7,358 nucleotides of DNA from Gammaproteobacteria bacterium RBG_16_57_12 (GTDB lineage Bacteria > Pseudomonadota > Gammaproteobacteria > RBG-16-57-12): contig MGXL01000008.1 of assembly GCA_001801365.1 (NCBI GenBank), positions 1-7,358 of the forward strand, written 5' to 3'. Positions 1 to 6,251 of this stretch are shown piece after piece (position 1 is the first letter of the stretch; each line of letters opens with the position of its first letter). Under the pieces are notes generated by a model, which saw nothing but the letters and a program-made list of their open reading frames with translations, did no database searches and had not been told where the DNA came from. The translations under genes and the position numbers were made by a program.

Positions 1-2
1 AT

Positions 3-1313
3 GTGATCTTCGCGGCCAGCGGCGTTTATCTGACGCCCATCCTGCTCAGGGCCATGTACGGCGATCTGCTGGATTTGATCATTTATTATTCGGCCTGGAG
101 CTTGCTGTTTTCCTTCTGCGCCTTGCAGGAGGGGCGGCGCATCACCTATATCCTGCCGATGTTCTTCGCCTTGCTGGGATTCGATATCGTGTGGCGCCTG
201 ACCGGGCAGGGCGCCTGGGTGATGGCAGCCAGCTACCAATTCATACAATTCGCCATATTCGCCACGACGGCCGCGGCGTTCTCCGTCATACATCAAAGAC
301 CCCTGGACAACACGCATGCAACAGCGCATGGCATCGCGCTGGTGAGTTTTTATGTTCTGGAATACACCCTCCTCAAACAGCATATTCCCGATTGGGCGCC
401 TATTCTCGGCTTACTCAGCGCCGTGCTGGTGTATGCGATCTATCTGGCGGCGGATACCCTGATAAAGGGCGACAGGAAACGCTCGGCCGGCGCCGTGATC
501 GTGAGCGCCTATTGTTCGATTGTGACCGCGCACACCGTTTTCATCGAGTTATTACCTGGCGAATGGTTTTCCTGGGCGGCCTTGTTCTTGCCGGCGGCCA
601 TCATGTTGCTGTCTTTTCGCTTCAAGGCCAACAACAAGGCATTTGTGCCCATCCTGATTACGGCCGGCCTGATATTCGGCGTGGGTTATATCAAATTATT
701 GGTAACCGGCCGGTATGACACTGAAGTCTTTATGCCCAATCTGGCGCTGGTGCTCTATGCAGTCATGCTTTATGCGGCTTATTTTCAATTCAGCCGCCAA
801 CATGAAAGGGCGAACCTTGCGCCCATGATCCTGTACAGCGCGCATCTTGCCTTCATGGTGTGCAGCTACCGCATCATCGACAGCGGGTTGATCCTGTCGC
901 TGACCTGGGCGGTGTTCGCCGTGCTGGTGCTGATTGTCGCAATAAAGTCGGAAGACAAGGTGCTAGGGCAGTCCTCACTGCTGATTTTCTGTGCCTCCGG
1001 GCTCAAAGTGCTGCTGCATGATCTGTCTGGCAGCGGCTCCATGGTCAGGGTCATCATACTCATTATCCTGGGCGTCAGCCTTTATGTGGGTGGCTGGTTA
1101 TACCAGACCCTCGTTCGCGGCATTGGAAATTATCATAACAATCCGGTGATCAATCGCCAGATCAATACAATCAAGCGGCTGCTGGATAAAGGCTTGACCG
1201 CCGGTCAGATTGCCCACAGGCTGAAGGCTGACGGGGTTCCCTATCTTGGTGAGGGGGAGTGGACCGAAGAGCGCGTCGCCGGTATTGTTCAGGAATTCAG
1301 TTTTCAAAAATGA
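3..1313 (+). CDS. DUF2339-like polytopic membrane protein with soluble C-terminal tail (5' partial)
   Basis: The frame is open to the left edge and the first in-frame codon is a GTG with no visible ribosome site, so this is most likely the C-terminal 436 residues of a longer protein. About eleven or twelve hydrophobic segments fill residues 1-375, so it is an integral inner-membrane protein. Near residues 334-369 a segment with KVLLHDLSGSG, then VRVIILIILGVSLY and GGWLYQ, matches the pattern that ends DUF2339 proteins: a Lys-Val-hydrophobic-Asp-Leu turn, an Arg, a final Leu/Gly-rich helix and a Tyr-Gln. Family membership is inferred from this pattern, and DUF2339 proteins have no firm function. 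Residues 380-436 are soluble and read like a serine-recombinase linker (LLDKGLTAGQIAHRLKADGV, then GEGEW and a final helix). A link to the polysaccharide genes downstream is only positional. No transport or catalytic motif was recognised. Confidence 0.7.
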   Translation: MIFAASGVYLTPILLRAMYGDLLDLIIYYSAWSLLFSFCALQEGRRITYILPMFFALLGFDIVWRLTGQGAWVMAASYQFIQFAIFATTAAAFSVIHQRPLDNTHATAHGIALVSFYVLEYTLLKQHIPDWAPILGLLSAVLVYAIYLAADTLIKGDRKRSAGAVIVSAYCSIVTAHTVFIELLPGEWFSWAALFLPAAIMLLSFRFKANNKAFVPILITAGLIFGVGYIKLLVTGRYDTEVFMPNLALVLYAVMLYAAYFQFSRQHERANLAPMILYSAHLAFMVCSYRIIDSGLILSLTWAVFAVLVLIVAIKSEDKVLGQSSLLIFCASGLKVLLHDLSGSGSMVRVIILIILGVSLYVGGWLYQTLVRGIGNYHNNPVINRQINTIKRLLDKGLTAGQIAHRLKADGVPYLGEGEWTEERVAGIVQEFSFQK

Positions 1314-1432
1314 GTACTGAAGATGCCGCCGTGCGTAGCAGGGGTAAAGCCCTGCTGAAGCGGCCCGGTTTCAGAAAGGTCACAACGGGCAAGCAGAGCA
1401 TTCGCTATCTACCGGAAAAAATCTTTGGTTGA
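1310..1432 (+). CDS. possible small basic protein, 40 aa, unknown function
   Basis: An ATG at 1310 overlaps the TGA stop of the membrane-protein gene in an ATGA arrangement, typical of translational coupling, and stays open for 40 codons to TGA at 1430-1432. The peptide begins MSTEDAAVRSRGKALLKRPG and ends YLPEKIFG. The first residues are acidic and the rest is strongly basic (Lys/Arg-rich), with no hydrophobic segment, signal peptide or cysteine. I do not recognise it. In favour: the stop-start overlap and a composition different from random translation. Against: the short length, the lack of a clear Shine-Dalgarno of its own (AGGAATTCAG lies about 11 nt upstream, within the preceding gene), and no known family. 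It could equally be a chance open stretch after the upstream stop. Confidence 0.25.
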   Translation: MSTEDAAVRSRGKALLKRPGFRKVTTGKQSIRYLPEKIFG

Positions 1433-1489
1433 GTAGTACCGGGCCACCTGTTCCCTGCTGGCGTGATGTGGAATTTGTCATTGGATTAT

Positions 1490-1522
1490 GCCGGGTATTA
1501 CGGTACATTCAAGTATACCGGC
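1490..1522 (+). other. potential stem-loop, 8 bp with one bulged G
   Basis: GCCGGGTAT at 1490-1498 pairs with ATACCGGC at 1515-1522, giving eight Watson-Crick pairs with one unpaired G in the left arm and a 16-nt loop. It has no downstream T-run, so it is not a standard terminator. A role in the leader of the next gene is speculative. Confidence 0.3.
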
Positions 1523-1575
1523 CAAGAGGGCAGTGGGCACCGCCATGTGTTGCGTGGGTTTGCGACCATCATTTG

Positions 1576-1613
1576 ACGCACGGTCGGGAAGTTACCGGGG
1601 AAACCGGGTGCGT
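1576..1613 (+). other. potential GC-rich stem-loop ACGCAC/GTGCGT
   Basis: ACGCAC (1576-1581) pairs perfectly with GTGCGT (1608-1613). The stem can be extended by GGT (1582-1584) with ACC (1603-1605) across a two-base bulge, leaving an 18-nt loop that contains TTACCGGGG. No U-tract follows. It could be a structural element of a leader RNA; no known riboswitch consensus was recognised. Confidence 0.3.
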
Positions 1614-1716
1614 GGCAATGACCATTTTAGAAAAAGCCCGGGAGCAGCCGGCAGAAATAATCGCTCACCGCCAAAGGCGCGGCCCTGCGAGCCAGGCTGC
1701 CTGGAATAGTGTTCAT

Positions 1717-1724
1717 GGGGTGAT
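1717..1724 (+). promoter_or_regulatory. Shine-Dalgarno sequence that decides the TTG start of the wbpL-like gene
   Basis: GGGGTGAT matches the 3' part of the anti-SD complement (GGTGAT is exact) and lies just before the TTG at 1728. The in-frame stop TAG at 1707 rules out any further upstream start, and no nearby ATG in this frame precedes the conserved N-terminal sequence, so the TTG start is well supported. Confidence 0.65.
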
Positions 1725-1727
1725 GGG

Positions 1728-2771
1728 TTGGCAATAATACTTTGGTTTTTGTTACTGGCCGGTGTGGTGTCCTGGGCGCTCACCGGCCTTTTGCGTCGAT
1801 ATGCCCTGGCGAAAAATCTGCTGGACCTTCCCAATGAGCGCAGCTCGCATGACGTGCCCACGCCACGTGGAGGCGGGGTGGCGATTGTGTTGACGTTTTT
1901 AATAGCATTGCCTTTGTCGGGATTGTTCGTTGTGCTTTCGACTCAATTCGTTTGGGCAGTGCTGGGTGCCGGGACCTGTGTAGCACTGATCGGCTTTCTG
2001 GATGATCATGGACATATACCCGCGCGCTGGCGCTTATTGGCGCACTTTGTCGCTGCTATCTGGGCGCTGGCCTGGCTGGGCGGCCTGCCGCCATTGCCGG
2101 TCTTTGGTGTCATGCTGGATCAGGGGTGGGCGGGATATTTGCTAGCGGCGGTCTATATGGTTTGGCTGCTCAATCTCTATAACTTCATGGATGGCATTGA
2201 CGGCATCGCCGGCATCGAGGCAGTGACAGTGTGTCTGGGCGGGGCTGTATTGTACATACTGTCACTGGCGAGTGATGTCACAGGGATGGTGGTACCGGTA
2301 TTGCTGTTGGCAGCGGCGGTGTTAGGGTTTTTGTTCTGGAATTTTCCAAAAGCGAAAATTTTTATGGGTGATGCCGGCAGTGGGTTTGTCGGCATGGTGC
2401 TTGGAGCGCTTTCGATTCAGGCCGCATGGGTTGCCCCAGAGCTGTTCTGGGGCTGGGTGATATTACTGGGGGTATTTATCGTGGATGCGACCGTAACACT
2501 GGTGCGCCGGGTAGTCCGCGGCGAGAAGTTTTACGAGGCCCATCGGAGTCATGCCTATCAACACGCCTCCCGCAAGTATGGCAGTCATGTTCCGGTTTCT
2601 TTAGCCTTCGGAGCCATCAACCTGTTTTGGCTGTTACCGGTCGCCGCCTTTGTTGTGATGAGGTGGGTTGATGGTGTGGTGGGTACTGTTGTTGCCTATT
2701 CCCCGCTGATCGTGCTGGCCATTCGGTACAAGGCGGGGGCGAGGAATCAGCCTGTTAGCGTGCGTGATTGA
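1728..2771 (+). CDS. wbpL: WbpL/WecA-type undecaprenyl-phosphate glycosyl-1-phosphate transferase
   Basis: A 347-aa polytopic inner-membrane enzyme of the MraY/WecA (polyprenyl-phosphate N-acetylhexosamine-1-phosphate transferase) superfamily. The family transfers a sugar-1-phosphate from a UDP-sugar to undecaprenyl phosphate, starting assembly of a lipid-linked O-antigen or exopolysaccharide unit. Visible signatures in order: PTPRGGG (44-50), GFLDD (89-93) with the Asp pair used for Mg2+ and substrate, NLYNFMDGIDGIAG (149-162), WNFPKAKIFMGDAGSGF (204-220) with catalytic-type D215, and HRSHAYQH (272-279) in the last cytosolic loop. Around ten hydrophobic helices separate these. The N-terminus (LAKNLLDLPNERSSHDVPTP) is close to the Pseudomonas WbpL pattern. 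The start is TTG with a good Shine-Dalgarno. A WbpM-type gene follows 174 bp later, the usual WbpL partner. The sugar accepted (FucNAc, QuiNAc, GlcNAc or other) cannot be read from sequence, so the symbol is by similarity. Confidence 0.88.
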   Translation: MAIILWFLLLAGVVSWALTGLLRRYALAKNLLDLPNERSSHDVPTPRGGGVAIVLTFLIALPLSGLFVVLSTQFVWAVLGAGTCVALIGFLDDHGHIPARWRLLAHFVAAIWALAWLGGLPPLPVFGVMLDQGWAGYLLAAVYMVWLLNLYNFMDGIDGIAGIEAVTVCLGGAVLYILSLASDVTGMVVPVLLLAAAVLGFLFWNFPKAKIFMGDAGSGFVGMVLGALSIQAAWVAPELFWGWVILLGVFIVDATVTLVRRVVRGEKFYEAHRSHAYQHASRKYGSHVPVSLAFGAINLFWLLPVAAFVVMRWVDGVVGTVVAYSPLIVLAIRYKAGARNQPVSVRD

Positions 2772-2816
2772 GTGGCAAAGGCATGATGGAGGGTAGTAGT
2801 AGCAGTCACATGGCGC

Positions 2817-2845
2817 TGGCCAGCACTTACATATATTGCTATCAT
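2817..2845 (+). promoter_or_regulatory. candidate sigma70 promoter for the wbpM-type gene
   Basis: TGGCCA (2817-2822, 4 of 6 to the -35 consensus) and TATCAT (2840-2845, 5 of 6 to the -10 consensus) are separated by exactly 17 bp in the gap between the wbpL-like and wbpM-type genes. Transcription would start near 2852, giving a leader of about 95 nt. The -35 hexamer lies within a perfect 10-bp palindrome, GCTGGCCAGC (2815-2824), which could be a repressor site or chance. The prediction rests on motif match only. Confidence 0.35.
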
Positions 2846-2912
2846 ACCCGGGCTCAGGGATATCCGACTGATTTTGAAAGAATTAAGCGGGTACGATAGG
2901 GTATTTGGTTTC

Positions 2913-2928
2913 TGGCTTATTGGCTTAT
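2913..2928 (+). repeat. perfect 8-bp tandem duplication (TGGCTTAT x2)
   Basis: TGGCTTAT occurs twice head-to-tail directly upstream of the Shine-Dalgarno region of the wbpM-type gene. It may be a slippage product. A copy-number change of 8 bp would alter spacing upstream of the ribosome site but no reading frame if translation starts at 2946. Confidence 0.6.
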
Positions 2929-2929
2929 C

Positions 2930-2940
2930 AAGGATAGAGG
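2930..2940 (+). promoter_or_regulatory. Shine-Dalgarno region that decides the ATG 2946 start
   Basis: AAGGA (2930-2934) and AGAGG (2936-2940) lie 11 and 5 nt before the ATG at 2946. The frame is open back to a TTG at 2874, but that start has no clear ribosome site, and the extra 24 residues precede the normal short N-terminus of this family. Confidence 0.6.
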
Positions 2941-2945
2941 TCTCA

Positions 2946-4826
2946 ATGAAGGTCGATAATCGTCGCATTGTGGTTGTCGGGCATGATCTGATAATGGTGT
3001 GTGTGGCCTGGTTGCTCGCCTATCTGGTCCGCTACAATTTTTATCTTTCTGATACACACTGGCAGGTCTTTCTCCAAACGTTACCCATCGTGGTGTTGGC
3101 GCAGGGAACGGTGATGTGGTCCACCGGCCTGTACCGGGGAGTTTGGCGTTTTGCCAGTATTCCTGATCTCTGGAACATTATTCGGGCCGTCGTCGCGGGT
3201 TCGCTGATCATCGCGGCCCTTCTGTTTCTGTACAACCGCCTGGAGGGTGTACCAAGGTCAATACTGATATTCTACCCCGTCTCTCTGTTACTGCTGCTCG
3301 GCACCCCGCGGCTTCTATATCGCATGTGGAAGGATCACGGGGTAATCAATTTACGCCAGGGCAGGGGAGCCAAGCGCGTGCTGGTCCTGGGCGCCGGCCG
3401 CGCCGGAGAGATGCTGGTGCGCGACATGTGCCGCGAACGCGAATACCAGCCCATTGGATTCCTGGATGACAACCGGCGCTTGAAAGGCGCGCGGGTCCGT
3501 GGCTTCCCCGTGCTCGGCAATATCGACAGCCTGCCGCAGCTAGCCGGCGAAATGGATATCGACCTGGTGATGATCGCCATTCCCTCGGCGACGAATGCAC
3601 AGATGCAGCGTGCGGTGGAGGTTTGCGAGCAGGCGGGTGTTGCCTTCCGCACGCTCCCGCGCCTGCAAGACCTGGTATCCGGGCAATTCTCCTTGAAAGA
3701 ACTTCGCGAAGTGGCCATCGATGATCTGTTGGGGCGTGATCCTGTTTCATTGGACTGGGCGCATATTCATCAAGAGCTGACAGGGAAAGTGGCGTTGATC
3801 AGCGGCGGCGGCGGTTCCATCGGCTCGGAGCTATGCCGGCAAATCGCCAGGATGAACCCGGTGTCCATGATCCTGGTGGAAAACTGCGAATTCAATCTGT
3901 ACAGCATCGAAATGGAGTTGCAACAGAAGTTTCCCAAACTGAAACTGCACAGTTGTCTGGCGGATATCACCGACAGGACGGCGGTCGAGCATATCCTGCA
4001 ACAGCACCGGCCGGAGATTATCTTTCATGCCGCGGCCTACAAGCATGTGCCAATGCTGGAGTCACAGGCGCGGCAGGCGGTTCGCAACAATGTTCTGGGC
4101 ACCTATACCCTGGGCTGTGCGGCCGATCGGCATGGTTGCGGTATCTTCGTCATGGTGTCCACCGACAAGGCCGTCAATCCCACCAATATCATGGGCGCCA
4201 GCAAGCGGGTGGCGGAGATTTTCTGTCAGACCTTGAGCCGGCGTTCGGCCACGCGCTATATCACGGTGCGCTTCGGCAATGTGCTGGACTCCGCGGGCAG
4301 TGTGGTGCCGCTGTTCAGAAAACAGATCGAGGCGGGCGGTCCGGTAACGGTAACCCATCCGGCGATCACCCGTTATTTCATGACCATCCCGGAGGCCAGC
4401 CAGCTGATTTTGCAGGCGGCTGTGATGGGCAAGGGGGGCGAGATCTTCGTGCTGGACATGGGCGAGCCTGTCAAGGTGAACTACCTGGCGGAACAGATGA
4501 TCCGCCTTTCCGGCAAGGAGCCGGGCAAGGATATCGAGATTATTTATACCGGATTGCGGCCGGGCGAAAAACTCTATGAAGAACTGTTTCATGATCAGGA
4601 GCAGCTGGCAGAAACCGCGCATGAGAAAATATTATTGGCCCGTTCCCGTGTCGAGGACTGGGAAAATGTCCGCAGCGTGATCCAGGCTATGGAAATAGCC
4701 TGTGATCATTATCAGGAAGATCATATCAGGGAATTGCTGAAGAAGCTGGTGCCGGAAATGAATGAATCAGGCGCGGCAGATGCTGAAAAAAACAATGTCG
4801 TGCCACTGGTCAGAGAGCGCGCCTGA
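2946..4826 (+). CDS. wbpM: WbpM-type membrane-bound UDP-GlcNAc 4,6-dehydratase (nucleotide-sugar epimerase/dehydratase)
   Basis: A 626-aa protein of the large WbpM/CapD/FlaA1-like class. The family converts UDP-GlcNAc to UDP-2-acetamido-2,6-dideoxy-4-hexulose, the precursor of QuiNAc, FucNAc and bacillosamine-type sugars. About four hydrophobic helices (residues 8-28, 44-62, 79-97, 106-122) anchor it in the inner membrane. A first Rossmann fold follows with GAGRAG (149-154, CoA-binding-like domain). The catalytic SDR domain has SGGGGSIG (286-293), FHAAAYKHVPMLE (360-372), STDKAVNPTN (405-414) and the MxxxK motif M416...K420 that replaces the usual YxxxK in this family. RFGNVLDSAGSVVPLF (442-457), RYFMTIPEA (476-484) and GLRPGEKLYEEL (536-547) complete the signature. 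Length is near the family norm (about 620-665). The dinucleotide loop reads ISGGGGSIG where VTGAGGSIG is usual, a conservative change. It sits between the lipid-carrier transferase and a sugar epimerase, as expected for surface polysaccharide synthesis. Substrate is inferred from family. Confidence 0.9.
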   Translation: MKVDNRRIVVVGHDLIMVCVAWLLAYLVRYNFYLSDTHWQVFLQTLPIVVLAQGTVMWSTGLYRGVWRFASIPDLWNIIRAVVAGSLIIAALLFLYNRLEGVPRSILIFYPVSLLLLLGTPRLLYRMWKDHGVINLRQGRGAKRVLVLGAGRAGEMLVRDMCREREYQPIGFLDDNRRLKGARVRGFPVLGNIDSLPQLAGEMDIDLVMIAIPSATNAQMQRAVEVCEQAGVAFRTLPRLQDLVSGQFSLKELREVAIDDLLGRDPVSLDWAHIHQELTGKVALISGGGGSIGSELCRQIARMNPVSMILVENCEFNLYSIEMELQQKFPKLKLHSCLADITDRTAVEHILQQHRPEIIFHAAAYKHVPMLESQARQAVRNNVLGTYTLGCAADRHGCGIFVMVSTDKAVNPTNIMGASKRVAEIFCQTLSRRSATRYITVRFGNVLDSAGSVVPLFRKQIEAGGPVTVTHPAITRYFMTIPEASQLILQAAVMGKGGEIFVLDMGEPVKVNYLAEQMIRLSGKEPGKDIEIIYTGLRPGEKLYEELFHDQEQLAETAHEKILLARSRVEDWENVRSVIQAMEIACDHYQEDHIRELLKKLVPEMNESGAADAEKNNVVPLVRERA

Positions 4827-4878
4827 CGGTTTTCCATGGTGAATAGCGGGCACGACTGCTGAATACTCGATTGGGTGA

Positions 4879-5823
4879 ATGATGAAAGTATTGATAACCG
4901 GGGGCGCCGGATTCATCGGCTCGCACCTTGTCGACAGGGCGCTGGAGGACGGATATCAGGTGCGGGTGGTCGACAACCTGTCCACGGGGCATCTCAGGAA
5001 CCTCCCCATGGGGCATCCCCATCTGGAATTTTCCCAGGGCGATATCCGTGATGAGGCCCTGATAAACGATCTGTGCAAGGGGATCGATGTCATCGTCCAT
5101 CTGGCGGCGGTGGCCTCGGTGCAGGCCTCGGTGGAAGATCCGGTGGGCACACATCAAAGCAACTTCGATGGCACGCTGAATATCCTGGAGGCGGCGCGTG
5201 ACAACAAGGTGCGCCGGATACTCTACGCATCCTCCGCGGCGGTATATGGCGATGCCAGGACGCTGCCCATAACGGAAAACACCGCGCTCAATCCACTGAC
5301 GCCCTATGCCATCGACAAGCTGTCAGGCGAATATTATCTGGCGGCCTACCAGCGCAACTATGGCATTGAGTCTCTCTCGTTGCGCTTTTTCAATATCTAC
5401 GGCCCCCGCCAGGACGCCTCGTCACCTTATTCGGGAGTGATCAGTATCTTTGCCGATCATATCCTGTCCGGGCAGCCGCTGACGATTTATGGCGACGGGA
5501 AACAGACGCGCGACTTTGTTTATGTTCGCGATCTCATCGATATCCTCATGATCGGTCTTGGCCTGAAACAAATGCGGGCGGAGGTGGTGAATGTGGGCAG
5601 CAGTCGCTCCATTTCTCTGCATGACCTGATCCATGAGCTGGAACAGTTGGTTGGTTATCCGATTGGCAAGAATTATGGTCAGGCCCGGGAAGGCGATATA
5701 CGCCATTCCCAGGCAAGCATCAGCCATCTCAAGACCTTGATTGGCTATGCGCCTTCAACCCCTGTCTCATCCGGATTGGCCAAGCTCCTCGAGTCGGTCA
5801 GGATACCTCGCGTGGTTATGTAG
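4879..5823 (+). CDS. GalE-like NAD-dependent sugar-nucleotide 4-epimerase (extended SDR)
   Basis: A 314-aa cytosolic extended short-chain dehydrogenase. TGGAGFIGS holds the NAD-binding GxxGxxG (G8, G11, G14), VVDNLSTG gives the ribose-binding Asp32, HLAAVASV (74-81) follows, and the catalytic set is S119 in SSAAVYG, Y143 and K147 (YxxxK as YAIDK). RFFNIYGPRQ (169-178), PYSGVISIF (183-191), IYGDGKQTRDFVYVRD (203-218) and REGDIRHS (270-277) are typical of GalE- and WbpP-like epimerases. Members interconvert UDP-Glc/UDP-Gal or UDP-GlcNAc/UDP-GalNAc; the sequence seen does not decide which. A role as a 4-ketoreductase of the WbpM product is possible but less likely, since those reductases usually carry a TGATGFVG-like loop. 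Two ATGs in tandem (4879 and 4882) are both usable; GGGTG at 4873-4877 spaces better for the second. It lies 52 bp after wbpM and 2 bp before the VanZ-like gene, so one operon is likely. Confidence 0.85.
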   Translation: MMKVLITGGAGFIGSHLVDRALEDGYQVRVVDNLSTGHLRNLPMGHPHLEFSQGDIRDEALINDLCKGIDVIVHLAAVASVQASVEDPVGTHQSNFDGTLNILEAARDNKVRRILYASSAAVYGDARTLPITENTALNPLTPYAIDKLSGEYYLAAYQRNYGIESLSLRFFNIYGPRQDASSPYSGVISIFADHILSGQPLTIYGDGKQTRDFVYVRDLIDILMIGLGLKQMRAEVVNVGSSRSISLHDLIHELEQLVGYPIGKNYGQAREGDIRHSQASISHLKTLIGYAPSTPVSSGLAKLLESVRIPRVVM

Positions 5824-5825
5824 CC

Positions 5826-6251
5826 ATGGACTTTATGGCACGACATCGCCAGCCATTGAAGCTGGATAAGTTATGGCGCTTGATCGGCAGATTACTGGTC
5901 ATTGCCATCATTATCGTGTCGTTGATCCCCAATCCGCAGGGCATCACCCCCGCCTTTGCCAATAGTGACAAGGTGGGGCACCTGCTCGCCTATACGATTC
6001 TCATGAGCTGGCATGCGCTGATCTATCAACGTAAAGAGCATGTAAAATTATTGCTGCTCTTTATCATGCTCGGGGCGGCCCTGGAGCTGGTGCAGAGCAT
6101 CACCGACTACCGCAGCTTTGAATTGCTGGATATGCTGGCCAATGCCGGCGGTGTGGTTGCCGGCTGGGCATTGGGCGGAACAGTGTATATCAGATCGTTG
6201 ATAAGTTTTGAATCCTGGCTGGTTGAGAAAAAGGTACTGAAACATGGCTGA
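5826..6251 (+). CDS. VanZ-family small integral membrane protein
   Basis: A 141-aa protein with about four membrane helices (roughly residues 17-35, 49-68, 73-92, 98-119). It has the VanZ-like pattern: [10 protein letters not shown] (47-56) at the start of helix 2, then [20 protein letters not shown] (85-104) with the acidic/Gln pair before a YRSFE turn and the Asp-x-x-Ala-Asn (D102, N106) leading into a Gly-rich last helix. The prototype VanZ gives low-level teicoplanin resistance, but most family members have no known function and many sit in polysaccharide loci, so resistance should not be inferred here. The start ATG lies 2 bp after the epimerase stop without a clear Shine-Dalgarno, implying coupled translation; ATG 5835 is an alternative. 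Its 3' end overlaps galU by 8 bp. Function: possible accessory of envelope glycan assembly (inference). Confidence 0.8.
   Translation: MDFMARHRQPLKLDKLWRLIGRLLVIAIIIVSLIPNPQGITPAFANSDKVGHLLAYTILMSWHALIYQRKEHVKLLLLFIMLGAALELVQSITDYRSFELLDMLANAGGVVAGWALGGTVYIRSLISFESWLVEKKVLKHG
6231..6234 (+). promoter_or_regulatory. Shine-Dalgarno of galU, inside the VanZ-like gene
   Basis: AAGG at 6231-6234 (within GAAAAAGG) lies 9 nt before the galU ATG at 6244 and is embedded in the end of the preceding coding region, consistent with an operon and ribosome re-initiation. Confidence 0.5.

Larger units (their letters stand above)
1433..1727 (+). other. 295-bp intergenic region rich in stem-loops; possible leader of the wbpL-like gene
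   Basis: No reading frame here looks like a protein; the open frames are short, rich in Trp/Cys/Arg/Pro, and mutually overlapping. The region does hold potential RNA hairpins: 1490-1522, 1576-1613, a short CGCC-AAA-GGCG at 1669-1679 and CCAGG-CTG-CCTGG at 1692-1704. The hexamer TACCGG occurs at 1437, 1516 and 1593 (and at 1410 just upstream). None of the hairpins is followed by a T-run, so no intrinsic terminator can be called. No good sigma70 promoter was found: TTGTCA at 1475 has only a weak TATTAC 15 nt downstream, and TTGACG at 1573 has no -10 partner. The region may be a transcribed leader, a decayed gene, or plain spacer. Confidence 0.4.

Noticed and set aside
1466..1576. 36-codon frame starting MWNLSLDYAGYYGTFKYTG
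   Set aside because: The Tyr/Gly pattern looks protein-like, but it has no ribosome site, is very short and matches nothing I know; not enough to call a gene.
1573..1578. TTGACG as a -35 box for the wbpL-like gene
   Set aside because: No -10-like hexamer occurs at 15-19 bp downstream; the sequence there is G-rich.
1364..1608. 9-bp inverted repeat CCCGGTTTC (1364-1372) and GAAACCGGG (1600-1608)
   Set aside because: The arms are over 220 bp apart and a match of this length is expected by chance in a GC-rich stretch of this size.
1429..1737. 102-codon frame covering the gap before the wbpL-like gene
   Set aside because: Cys/Trp/Arg/Pro-rich translation with no family resemblance, no ribosome site, and it ends inside the real gene. 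Kept only as unexplained intergenic sequence.
2788..2796. GGAGGGTAG, resembling the RfaH ops element (GGCGGTAG)
   Set aside because: Only a partial match to the core, without the downstream conserved bases; chance is likely.
2783..2899. 38-codon frame (MMEGSSSSHMALAS...) in the gap before the wbpM-type gene
   Set aside because: No Shine-Dalgarno, low-complexity start, and it overlaps the candidate promoter.
2874..2945. Upstream TTG start giving the WbpM-type protein 24 extra residues
   Set aside because: No ribosome site before it, whereas ATG 2946 has one and gives the normal family N-terminus.
3833..4579. 248-codon + strand frame inside the wbpM-type gene
   Set aside because: It is out of frame with a full set of WbpM motifs and is Gly/Arg/Gln-rich as expected for a shadow frame.
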